The translations under genes were made by a program, and so were the position numbers. Of a DNA stretch of 48,000 bases, positions 24,291-30,699 are shown piece by piece. The notes beneath the pieces are model-generated. The model did not search any database and was not told the origin of the DNA. It was given only the letters and a program-made list of their open reading frames with translations. Each line of letters starts with the position of its first letter. The first letter of the stretch is position 1. This stretch comes from a virus: positions 1 through 48,000 of IMG/VR virus record IMGVR_UViG_3300035703_000139, one strand, 5' to 3'.

Positions 24291-24468
24291 GCAACCAGAG
24301 TCTCGCGTTAACGAAGCCGGCAACTACACCAAGCCCACGCTTCGCAAACGCCTATTCGAAAGCATCAAGGCTGGCGGCAAAGGCGGCAAGCCGGGGCTCT
24401 GGTCCGCGAGGAAGGCGGGTATGCTAGCCAAAGAATATAAGGCTCGTGGCGGCGGTTATCGTGACTAA
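24283..24468 (+). CDS. Small basic phage protein (KGGKxGxWSARKA type)
   Basis: A 61-aa protein with a GTG start overlapping the previous stop. RKRLFESIKAGGKGGKPGLW and SARKAGMLAKEYKARGGGY form a motif very frequent in phage and virus small basic proteins. The function is unproven; DNA binding is likely from charge. The end overlaps the endonuclease VII-like gene. Confidence 0.75.
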   Translation: MAKQPESRVNEAGNYTKPTLRKRLFESIKAGGKGGKPGLWSARKAGMLAKEYKARGGGYRD

Positions 24469-24943
24469 TGTAGAAAAGCGTTGCACTAGGTGTGACACTG
24501 TTAAACCACTTTCCGAGTTTAGGGCTAGGGGCGGCACTCAAAAACATTTGCTAAAATCGTGGTGCAAAACTTGCCATTTTGCTGAACACAAAAACTGGTG
24601 CATAAAAAATCCTGATCGGATCAAAGAATATCGTGGGCGCGATCCGTGGTCACTTATTAAACGGTGCAGTAGACACGGTATTACACCAGAGCAATTTGCG
24701 GAAGCATATGAAAATCAAGATGGCAAATGTTTAATCTGTTGTGTGATAATTTCACAAATGGGTAGCGCGATAGACCATAACCACAATACCGGAGAATTTC
24801 GCGGAATACTTTGCAAGACATGCAACCGCGCGCTAGGTTTGTTTCGTGACAGTCCCGCCATTTTGCGTAGAGCAACAGACTATCTAGAGACAAGAGGACA
24901 TTACGGGGATGGCTCTGAAGGCTCCGCAGAAATCACTAGTTAA
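24461..24943 (+). CDS. Endonuclease VII-type HNH nuclease
   Basis: A 160-aa protein from GTG 24461, inside the end of the previous gene; a GTG at 24446 is also possible. The N-terminal zinc ribbon is CTRC (8-11) plus CKTC (35-38). The nuclease core is CLIC (90-93), AIDHNHNTGEFRGILC (103-118), CNRALGLFRDSP and ATDYL, the recombination endonuclease VII pattern with zinc Cys pairs and catalytic DHNH (105-108). It may resolve branched DNA, or be a homing nuclease of this fold. The gene is clearly AT-rich inside a row of GC-rich small basic genes, so it looks inserted. Confidence 0.85.
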   Translation: MTNVEKRCTRCDTVKPLSEFRARGGTQKHLLKSWCKTCHFAEHKNWCIKNPDRIKEYRGRDPWSLIKRCSRHGITPEQFAEAYENQDGKCLICCVIISQMGSAIDHNHNTGEFRGILCKTCNRALGLFRDSPAILRRATDYLETRGHYGDGSEGSAEITS

Positions 24944-25160
24944 ATGGCATCGCGAAGACTGGCAAACAAAGTCTGGCAAGCCTTCAACGCAAGGCCCCGA
25001 CGCCACCGGAGAACGCTACTTGCCAGCCGCCGCAATCCGTGCTATGAGTCCCGCAACATACGCTGCCAGTAGTGCGGCCAAACGCAAAGCCACTCGCGCC
25101 GGCAAGCAATTCAGCAAGCAGCCAGAAGCCGCTGCCAAAATCTCAAAACGCTTTCGATAG
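24909..25160 (+). CDS. Small basic phage protein (DUF5872-like)
   Basis: An 83-aa protein overlapping the endonuclease end by 35 bases. KWHREDWQTKSGKPS, GERYLPAAAIRAMSPATYAA and a Lys/Ala-rich end (AGKQFSKQPEAAAKISKRF) are the signature of a small basic family shared by phages and giant viruses. The function is unknown. It is GC-rich like the other genes of this row, so the endonuclease probably arrived next to it. Confidence 0.75.
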   Translation: MALKAPQKSLVKWHREDWQTKSGKPSTQGPDATGERYLPAAAIRAMSPATYAASSAAKRKATRAGKQFSKQPEAAAKISKRFR

Positions 25161-25169
25161 GAGTTTGTT

Positions 25170-25487
25170 ATGCGTCTCGTAACAGTAAACGTCAGTACCA
25201 CTGGCACCCGCGTCATCCCGCTCGACGTCCACCTTGGCGACGGCGTCGCTATCGGTATCGTGCCTGTTAGCGGTAGCCCGAATCCCACAATTCAGCACTC
25301 GTTCCAGAACCCACTGACGAATGACTGGACGGAAGCCGGCGCCTACTGGTTCAACCACGCCACGCTGGTCTCCGTCTCGGCAACCTCTGACGGCTACTAC
25401 GCCTATGCGGTCCACGCTCTCCGCATCGTCAATGATGCGCCCGGCGACTTCGTGGTCTTTATTCAGCAGACCGGGCTGACCGTCTAA
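25170..25487 (+). CDS. Small beta-rich structural protein
   Basis: A 105-aa protein after ATAGGAG. It has alternating beta strands (RLVTVNVSTTGTRVIPLDVH; GYYAYAVHALRIVND; FVVFIQQTG), few charged residues and no signal or membrane helix. It is like short virion or decoration proteins that close phage structural operons. The stop overlaps the next ATG (TAATG). Confidence 0.6.
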   Translation: MRLVTVNVSTTGTRVIPLDVHLGDGVAIGIVPVSGSPNPTIQHSFQNPLTNDWTEAGAYWFNHATLVSVSATSDGYYAYAVHALRIVNDAPGDFVVFIQQTGLTV

Positions 25488-25579
25488 TGTCATTCAGCGG
25501 CAGCGGCATCGGCGGCGGGGCATTCTATGGGGGCGCCTATTACGGCGCCGGCCTATCCACCCTCAAGCCGCCAGCCTAA
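25487..25579 (+). CDS. 30-aa glycine/tyrosine-rich microprotein
   Basis: ATG 25487 overlaps the preceding stop and the frame ends TAA 25577-25579. It begins MSFSGSGIGGGAFYGGAYYG, a GGxFYGGxYYG pattern seen in tiny proteins at the ends of phage structural operons. Its stop codon overlaps that of the convergent metallophosphatase gene, leaving no intergenic space. Confidence 0.6.
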   Translation: MSFSGSGIGGGAFYGGAYYGAGLSTLKPPA

Positions 25580-26355
25580 CCTTGCATTCTTGGCAGGCTT
25601 ACTGACTCCACGTCAAAGTCGCCGGGCGCCGTGAAGTGCAGCAGATGCACACCGTTCCACCACAACTTGCGTGCCGCGCCCGCGAACTTGAACGGATCGC
25701 TAGGGTTCACAAAGCACCCACCAACCAGCGTCTTGATCTTGCTGCCATCCGCCCGCGTGCGTTCCGCAAAATCATACGTATGGCTGTGGCACGCGACTGC
25801 TGACATCATCTGGCTGCGTATCAAATTGGCAGCCGGGCGCTCCCCGCCAACAGGCCGACCCATCAGCCCGCTCACAAAGTAATGTGAGAAGGCCACCCCC
25901 TCCACAACCAGCGGTTGAAGAAACTCCACATAATTCACTTTGCTGGTTGGCCTATAAAACTTTAGCAGTTCCTTCACAGTCTTCGGAAACGGCGAAGTCC
26001 GCAGCCTGTTGTCAGAAGCCATCCACTTATTGTATCTGTTTTCGTGGTTGCCTTCCGTCATAAAATACTCGCAACCCCTGTTGCCGAAGCGTTTCAGGTA
26101 GGACTCCAGAATATCGAAAGCCTTGAGGCCCACCTGAAACTCGTCGTAGAAGTGCCGCTCATAATATTCTGGCGACCCCTCATCATATGAACACAGCGCC
26201 TCCATATCCCAAAGGTCGCCGCCCTGCACCACCGCATCCAATTTGATGCGCCGATCCACCAGCCACGCTGTCAGCGCATTGAACCGCTCTAAGCTGTCGC
26301 CAGCCTTGGCATGTACATCAGGCACATACAATATTGTCTGCGGCTTGAAAGTCAT
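25576..26355 (-). CDS. Metallophosphoesterase
   Basis: A 259-aa calcineurin-like phosphoesterase with the full metal-site series: DVH 13-15, GGD 45-47, GNHEN 102-106, SHYF with H158, and HSH 190-192. Phage members include the lambda-type Ser/Thr phosphatase, 2',3'-cyclic phosphodiesterase and DNA or nucleotide phosphatase types; the substrate cannot be told here. It is the last gene of the long leftward operon. The start overlaps the upstream stop (ATGA). Confidence 0.85.
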   Translation of the reverse strand: MTFKPQTILYVPDVHAKAGDSLERFNALTAWLVDRRIKLDAVVQGGDLWDMEALCSYDEGSPEYYERHFYDEFQVGLKAFDILESYLKRFGNRGCEYFMTEGNHENRYNKWMASDNRLRTSPFPKTVKELLKFYRPTSKVNYVEFLQPLVVEGVAFSHYFVSGLMGRPVGGERPAANLIRSQMMSAVACHSHTYDFAERTRADGSKIKTLVGGCFVNPSDPFKFAGAARKLWWNGVHLLHFTAPGDFDVESVSLPRMQG

Positions 26356-26597
26356 GCCACCTTCACCTTGAAGCGGACTGGCGGTGCATATGCCGTATAT
26401 TCAGGAACTTCAAACTCTACTAGATACTGTTCAAAGGCTCCCTCTAAGTTGTAGTTATCGTCTAGGTGTCCTTGAATTTCATCCATGGTAGCATGGCCTG
26501 TGCTGCTGCCCCAGCCAGTCACATCGTAGTCACCTTCTTGATTGACTCGAACAAGAACTTGCAGCGTAATCATTTTGGCAGGCTTAGGCGTTGCCAT
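26352..26597 (-). CDS. Small protein, unknown
   Basis: An 81-aa protein with alternating strands (MITLQVLVRVNQEGDYDVTG; EQYLVEFEVPEYTAY; VRFKVKV) and a short acidic helix. The compact alpha/beta pattern has no recognised motif. It overlaps the MazZ-like gene by 14 bases and the phosphatase by four, so it is firmly inside the operon. Confidence 0.6.
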   Translation of the reverse strand: MATPKPAKMITLQVLVRVNQEGDYDVTGWGSSTGHATMDEIQGHLDDNYNLEGAFEQYLVEFEVPEYTAYAPPVRFKVKVA

Positions 26598-26970
26598 TTG
26601 CGATTCCTTTGGTGTGTTGCCTTATGAAGGCATTAAGCATCCCCACTGTGGGCCGGTCATCCTGTAGCATACCTTGCGCTTCAGCATCAAGTAAAATCAG
26701 CAGGCACGCAGCCGCGTGCGCCAGATGCGGCAGGTGCGTTTCTTCATCCAAGTCCTGCCCGTCCCAATACGTCAGCAGATGCCGCAGCGCCGCATTAACA
26801 TAGACGCTTGCCGTGATCTTGTCGTCGCGCCAATTCATGGGGCCATACTTCTCGGCCCCGCACGCCATCACCTGCCCAACGCGAAACATCCCGACCGGCG
26901 GCACATTCGTCAGGTTCGGTTTCGCCACACCATATTGCGTCTTCGGATTCCCGTCCGGAAATTTATTCAT
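26584..26970 (-). CDS. dATP/dGTP diphosphohydrolase-like (MazZ/DUF5664 family)
   Basis: A 128-aa all-helical protein of the DUF5664 / dATP-dGTP diphosphohydrolase family: QYGVAKPNLTNVPPVGMFRV (12-31), AEKYGPMNWR (39-48), then AALRHLLTYWDGQDLDEETH (60-79) and LPHLAHAAACLLILLDAE. These MazG-like enzymes remove pyrophosphate from dATP/dGTP. In phages with 2-aminoadenine DNA, MazZ feeds dGMP to PurZ, but relatives also occur in ordinary phages. No PurZ or DatZ lies in this window. It is co-transcribed with dUTPase and overlaps both neighbours by a few bases. Confidence 0.75.
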   Translation of the reverse strand: MNKFPDGNPKTQYGVAKPNLTNVPPVGMFRVGQVMACGAEKYGPMNWRDDKITASVYVNAALRHLLTYWDGQDLDEETHLPHLAHAAACLLILLDAEAQGMLQDDRPTVGMLNAFIRQHTKGIANGNA

Positions 26971-27184
26971 TGTCTAGGCCCAGCCTCTTTGTTTCTGCCA
27001 TCAAGAACAGCAGACTAACTTCATTTGCGGTCGGCTCTGGCAAATGTATTGTCAGGCTATCTTCGGTGGGTGCATAGTCAATAGCGCCGCGCATATATCC
27101 AATTCGATACGCATATCGAACAGCATACATTGCTGCCGTAATCTGCTCACCCGCACTAAACATCTCTTTGGGTTCTTCGCTCAT
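26963..27184 (-). CDS. Small acidic helical protein, unknown
   Basis: A 73-aa protein from ATG 27184, which overlaps the upstream stop (TCATGA) and has AAGGGA eight bases ahead. An upstream GTG would lie inside the previous gene. SAGEQITAAMYAVRYAYRIG is a helix, and PTANEVSLLFLMAETKRLG another. No family is recognised. Placed between a Cys-rich protein and the MazZ-like enzyme. Confidence 0.6.
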   Translation of the reverse strand: MSEEPKEMFSAGEQITAAMYAVRYAYRIGYMRGAIDYAPTEDSLTIHLPEPTANEVSLLFLMAETKRLGLDNE

Positions 27185-27459
27185 GAACAGAATTCCCTTG
27201 TCATCTTCCAGCAGTTGCACTTGTCACACATAATGTTAGGGTCTTTCGACCAGCAACCCAGACTATCTGTCTTGTAGGCTGCCGGCTCTGGCCCAAACTC
27301 TACAGGCTTCGACACCTTCAGCATTCGCTGCGCGTCGGCCCAGCCCTTCCACAAATTGCTGGCCGTAACGTAGCCATGCCAGAATCCAGCATCATAGGCC
27401 GCTGCCTCTTCGATAGTATAGGACTTATGCTCCTTCTTGTCAGACCCCGGTGCTGCCAA
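27181..27459 (-). CDS. Small Cys-rich protein, unknown
   Basis: A 92-aa protein with a likely TTG start at 27459: GGAGG lies six bases upstream and no in-frame ATG is available outside the dUTPase gene, which it overlaps by 20 bases. It begins MAAPGSDKKEHKSYTIEEAA, has an aromatic helix (FWHGYVTASNLWKGWADAQR) and ends with MCDKCNCWKMTREFC, a possible metal-binding cluster. Function unknown. Confidence 0.6.
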   Translation of the reverse strand: MAAPGSDKKEHKSYTIEEAAAYDAGFWHGYVTASNLWKGWADAQRMLKVSKPVEFGPEPAAYKTDSLGCWSKDPNIMCDKCNCWKMTREFCS

Positions 27460-27907
27460 GTCCAGCCTCCCCGCGAATCGTCTTGGTTGCAAAGGCGCTG
27501 ACTTCTTCAACTTGCAGTTGAGGCACGGGCATAACCAGCAGTTGCGCGATGCGGTTGCCCTTCGGATACACAAGCGGACTCATGTTGGGCCACGCATGAT
27601 CGTCGGGCAGATACCCGAGAATCACTTTCAGTTCGCCTTGATAGTCTTCGTCGATGACGCCCGGCGCATTCAGTACGAACACGCGATCCTTGGCTGCCAG
27701 CCCGCTCCGTGAACACACTAGACCGACATGCCCAGGCGGCAACTGCACAGCCACGCCAGTCTTCGCTACAGTGACAGGCCGGTAGTGCTTCAGCACTACG
27801 TCCTCGACCGCATACAGATCGAAGCAGGCCGCGCCGTCCGTTGCCCTCTTAGGCAACACCGCTTCCGGGTCCAACTTCTTGAACTGTACTACAGCACCGC
27901 ATGACAT
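27440..27907 (-). CDS. dut: dUTP diphosphatase
   Basis: A 155-aa trimeric-type dUTPase with all five motifs: ATDGAACFDLYA (22-33), CSRSGLA (65-71), NAPGVIDEDYQGEL (80-93, catalytic Asp and uracil-binding loop), GNRIAQL (117-123) and RGEAGLGSTG (145-154; usually RGxGGFGSTG, so the stacking Phe is Leu here). It turns dUTP into dUMP and pyrophosphate, keeping uracil out of DNA and feeding thymidylate synthesis. ThyX at the window edge and the deaminase-like gene complete that route. Confidence 0.9.
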   Translation of the reverse strand: MSCGAVVQFKKLDPEAVLPKRATDGAACFDLYAVEDVVLKHYRPVTVAKTGVAVQLPPGHVGLVCSRSGLAAKDRVFVLNAPGVIDEDYQGELKVILGYLPDDHAWPNMSPLVYPKGNRIAQLLVMPVPQLQVEEVSAFATKTIRGEAGLGSTGV

Positions 27908-28338
27908 TCTTTGTAGGCTCCTATCTTGAGTTCCGTTTCAAGTTCATACAGCGAGACAGTCTTTTTGTGGCAGCCCCGCCTAGGATTCTTATAGACCTGC
28001 AAGTAACTTAGTTGCGCGCCCTGGTGAATTGCTTGCACGACTGGCCCATAAAATTTTAGTAACTTTTCACGGGCCGCGCGCACCCAAGTCAACTTGCACT
28101 CCACAATACATAGCCTGTTGTCTGGCAGCCATACAAGCGCATCGGGCTGGCAGATACCAGACGCCCCGCGCCCCGCGTTATAGTATAACCAAGGCCCGGC
28201 TTCTACCTTTTCGTACAGGCTTTTCAGCCTAGTGACAACTGCTTTCTCGAAGTTCAGGCCGGCTTGCTGCGCGGACGTGCGCTCACGCTTTTCGAACTCG
28301 GGAACTTTGTCCGCGTATTGTGCAACAAGCCGGCGCAC
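27889..28338 (-). CDS. PD-(D/E)XK nuclease
   Basis: A 149-aa protein with a GTG start. GICQPDALVWLPDNRLCIVE followed by CKLTW gives the catalytic D66 ... E80-x-K82 of the PD-(D/E)XK fold, with a candidate helix Glu at 31 (GLNFEKAV). Small single-domain phage enzymes of this sort act as Holliday-junction or structure-specific nucleases, or as VRR-type repair nucleases. Position between dUTPase and the polymerase genes fits DNA processing. The specific substrate is not readable. Confidence 0.75.
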   Translation of the reverse strand: MRRLVAQYADKVPEFEKRERTSAQQAGLNFEKAVVTRLKSLYEKVEAGPWLYYNAGRGASGICQPDALVWLPDNRLCIVECKLTWVRAAREKLLKFYGPVVQAIHQGAQLSYLQVYKNPRRGCHKKTVSLYELETELKIGAYKECHAVL

Positions 28339-28340
28339 TG

Positions 28341-28625
28341 TTACAGGTGTCGATTCAGAGACTTGTTCATCATGGCAATCACCAACGCAAAGTCGCTGAC
28401 GTTTAGCCGCGATGTCATCAAATTGAAATCACCGTGGCCTTCAGCGCCAGGCTCCTTAGTCACTACGGCCAGAACAAAGTGCTGCAACTTATCCATGCTG
28501 TCGGCCAGAAAACTAATCGCGTTGGCCGCGCACTCTTCAAGTTCCCGCTGCGCCCCATCATCAACGTCAGGCTTCGGCGGGTCCACAGCAAACGGCTTAG
28601 TGAAACTAACGACGTTATCCGACAC
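28341..28625 (-). CDS. Small protein, unknown
   Basis: A 94-aa protein from GTG 28625, with AAGGAG upstream. The same frame is open further back, but that part overlaps the 67-aa gene. An acidic N-terminus is followed by a helix, AQRELEECAANAISFLADSM, and a motif GHGDFNLMTSRLNVSDFALV near the end. No recognised domain or membrane span. Overlaps the upstream gene by 11 bases. Confidence 0.6.
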   Translation of the reverse strand: MSDNVVSFTKPFAVDPPKPDVDDGAQRELEECAANAISFLADSMDKLQHFVLAVVTKEPGAEGHGDFNLMTSRLNVSDFALVIAMMNKSLNRHL

Positions 28626-28818
28626 AATACTTCTCCTTAGCGTTCTTAACGTCTTGCACAATGTTAGTCCTGATGACCCAAATCTTCGTGCCGTTCGTAG
28701 GGTCGGTACCCTTCTCCAGCCACACATGCACCGAGTGCCCGCGCCTAGACCACCATGTCCTGATGTCTTGCATAAGCCTAAAGTTTGCGGCTCTATCACT
28801 TAGGTAGTCGTGCTTCAC
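28615..28818 (-). CDS. Small basic protein, unknown
   Basis: A 67-aa protein whose GTG start is the codon right after the polymerase stop (TAGGTG), so it is translated by re-initiation. WWSRRGHSVHVWLEKGTDPT and KIWVIRTNIVQDV show an alpha-beta-beta layout like small nucleic-acid-binding proteins. Possibly a polymerase accessory factor, judged only from linkage. Confidence 0.6.
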   Translation of the reverse strand: MKHDYLSDRAANFRLMQDIRTWWSRRGHSVHVWLEKGTDPTNGTKIWVIRTNIVQDVKNAKEKYCVG

Positions 28819-30252
28819 CTAACTTCCCTTCCACTTCTTCAGACCCTTTGGATTTGTTTCGGCGTCGTATTTATCCCACGAGTAGCCCGTCTCCAGGTCG
28901 TACGGGATAGTGATAGTCCGCCGCTTGCCATGAATATCTTCTACCTCAAATGGAATGGTAATGCAATCCAAAATTTCTGGCCACAACTTCTCTGCCATGT
29001 CTTCGCGCACCTGCCCAACAATTCCGTCATGCACATTAAGCATGATCTGCACAGGCGCACCAGGCTGTCCCTCATAGCGATGCCACAGATTGTATATACT
29101 TAGATTGGTCAGCATGCCAACAGTGGATTGTGGGCCATATGCTACCGCCTCGCGCAGCGTCGCGTTGTCCCAGCGCCTACCCCAGAACATACGCCGCACA
29201 CCAAAAGGATTCTCTAACCAACCCTTCTCGGCAATCTGCTTGGCTATGTGCGAATGCCATCTGGCAATGCTAGGAAACTTCTTGTAGTAGATAGCCTGAA
29301 ACTGCTCGGCACTCTCGTGGTCAATGCCAAGGCTCTTGGCCAAAGTAGTTGGCCCTACCATGTAGTTGCACGAGTGTGAGCCGACCTTAGCGAATTGCCT
29401 ATAAGACTTGCCACGCTTGTATTCACGCTCGGCAAGATCGCGCTTAGGCTCGAAGCCAAACACCATGGAAGCCACCATAGTGTGCGCGTCTCCACCTTCA
29501 CACGCCTTGATGTAGTTCTCGTCACCAGTCAGGTATGACACAAGCCGCGCCTCGGCGCCCTGCTGGTCAGCCTGAAACATAATGTAACCGGGGTCCGGCA
29601 CAAACGCCCTGCGTGAAAGCGGATTAACATTCTGGCCGTTGCCGCCCAGCCGAAGCGGATGCTCCGACGACGACAACCTAAACGTGGACGTGCCCGCAAT
29701 GTTGAATGCCGTATGAAATCTATTATCTGGGGACAACGTCTTCGTAAGGAACTCGATCTGCTTCTCCAGTTCACGCAGACGCAGAATCAGATTTGCAAAC
29801 ACGGCGCCGCGCGGATAGTCCTTCGCAATACGCTCCAAGACTTCACGATCCGCCGCAACCTTGACTTCGCCCTTCTTGCTTTTGGTCTGCTCTGGAATAC
29901 CCAAGAACTGGTAGAACAGAACTTGCAACTGCGTGAACGACGCAGAATTGATAATGGTGCCGAACAGCCGCTCACAGATTGTGTCATAAGTGTGGCGCAC
30001 CTTGGCAACCCGCGCCTGCAACCCGCTGACAATCTCGTCACGCTTCTGCATGTCGATGGCCACACCGCGCCGCATCATCGTCATGATCGGCCCAAGCATC
30101 AGTTCCGAATAGCGATACGTTGGCTTGGCCCAATCCGGTATCAGCCCGCCATCGAACAACTCCTTGAGCGCCATCGTCTGCAAGTTGTCAGTGGAGTTAT
30201 AAATGATATCCTGATTTTCAGGCGTTGGCGTAAAGTCCGTTATGATCTTCAT
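28819..30252 (-). CDS. Family A DNA polymerase, polymerase half of a split enzyme
   Basis: A 477-aa protein from ATG 30252 (GGAGAAGGCAGC upstream). Polymerase motifs: A, FQADQQGAEARLVSYL with D229; B, YRQFAKVGSHSCNYMVGP with K289; C, LNVHDGIVGQV with D409, where the usual HDE reads HDG. It has thumb and palm/finger regions but no complete exonuclease domain. The N-terminus keeps IIYNSTDNLQTMALKEL at about 16-32, which matches the exonuclease III motif (YNxxD) of uncut phage Pol A proteins. Exo motifs I and II lie on the separate protein at 30700-31650. The functional polymerase is therefore probably a two-chain complex. Confidence 0.85.
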   Translation of the reverse strand: MKIITDFTPTPENQDIIYNSTDNLQTMALKELFDGGLIPDWAKPTYRYSELMLGPIMTMMRRGVAIDMQKRDEIVSGLQARVAKVRHTYDTICERLFGTIINSASFTQLQVLFYQFLGIPEQTKSKKGEVKVAADREVLERIAKDYPRGAVFANLILRLRELEKQIEFLTKTLSPDNRFHTAFNIAGTSTFRLSSSEHPLRLGGNGQNVNPLSRRAFVPDPGYIMFQADQQGAEARLVSYLTGDENYIKACEGGDAHTMVASMVFGFEPKRDLAEREYKRGKSYRQFAKVGSHSCNYMVGPTTLAKSLGIDHESAEQFQAIYYKKFPSIARWHSHIAKQIAEKGWLENPFGVRRMFWGRRWDNATLREAVAYGPQSTVGMLTNLSIYNLWHRYEGQPGAPVQIMLNVHDGIVGQVREDMAEKLWPEILDCITIPFEVEDIHGKRRTITIPYDLETGYSWDKYDAETNPKGLKKWKGS

Positions 30253-30398
30253 GCTGCCTTCTCCGCAACATAGGATATTGCTGCAAACGGCACGCATAGC
30301 AGCAACCACCACAACGAATGTGGCATCAAACCAACAATAATTCCGATGCCAAGAATATCTATACAGTTGAAACGCCTACGACTAAAGAACCTAAGCAT
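30249..30398 (-). CDS. 49-aa two-helix membrane microprotein
   Basis: A short frame: ATG 30398 with AAGGA upstream, stop TGA overlapping the polymerase start (ATGA). Basic MLRFFSRRRFN precedes a hydrophobic stretch, CIDILGIGIIVGLM, and a second, SLWWLLLCVPFAAISYV, then a charged end. Two membrane spans joined by a short turn, with a basic N-terminus, resemble small phage membrane proteins, including some holins. Its place between the two halves of the DNA polymerase is odd. Confidence 0.6.
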   Translation of the reverse strand: MLRFFSRRRFNCIDILGIGIIVGLMPHSLWWLLLCVPFAAISYVAEKAA

Positions 30399-30402
30399 CT
30401 GC

Positions 30403-30699
30403 TTATTCCTTTCCAAGCATTTCGTTTCGCAGCCTAGACAAGATGTGCAAGTTCAGCGGCGGGCCTTCGTAGTTCTGTATGAATTCACGGACGCGCGAAG
30501 GCTGTATGTCAGCGGCCAAACAGACCGCCTCGAAATCCTGCGCGGTCACGCCAGCCTCCGCGAATATCCAGTCCCGCGCCCGCTTTCTGTCGGCCTGCAC
30601 CTGTAATGCCGGCGCCTCCGCAGTCGCATCAATAAGTGACTGAATGATCACGGAACTCCACAAACGCCGCATCCTTGCTTCATCGTCTATCTCAGGCAA
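30403..30699 (-). CDS. Small helical protein inside the split polymerase locus
   Basis: A 98-aa protein, probable TTG start at 30699 with GGTGGGAG about ten bases upstream; ATG 30672 is the alternative. It is helical and charged: RMRRLWSSVIIQSLIDATAE, KRARDWIFAEAGVTAQDF, AADIQPSRVREFIQNYEG. Similar small proteins with an Arg/Trp helix and 'DF..VC..A...P..VR' occur in alphaproteobacterial phages and prophages. DNA-binding is possible. It lies between the exonuclease and polymerase halves. Confidence 0.65.
   Translation of the reverse strand: MPEIDDEARMRRLWSSVIIQSLIDATAEAPALQVQADRKRARDWIFAEAGVTAQDFEAVCLAADIQPSRVREFIQNYEGPPLNLHILSRLRNEMLGKE

Noticed and set aside
26584-26970. Declaring a Z (2-aminoadenine) genome from the MazZ-like gene
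   Set aside because: PurZ, DatZ and a recognised DpoZ are not in the window; the family also occurs in ordinary phages. Kept only as a question.
28341-28799. Longer 152-aa version of the 94-aa protein
   Set aside because: Its extra N-terminus overlaps the whole 67-aa gene in another frame, while AAGGAG precedes the internal GTG at 28625.
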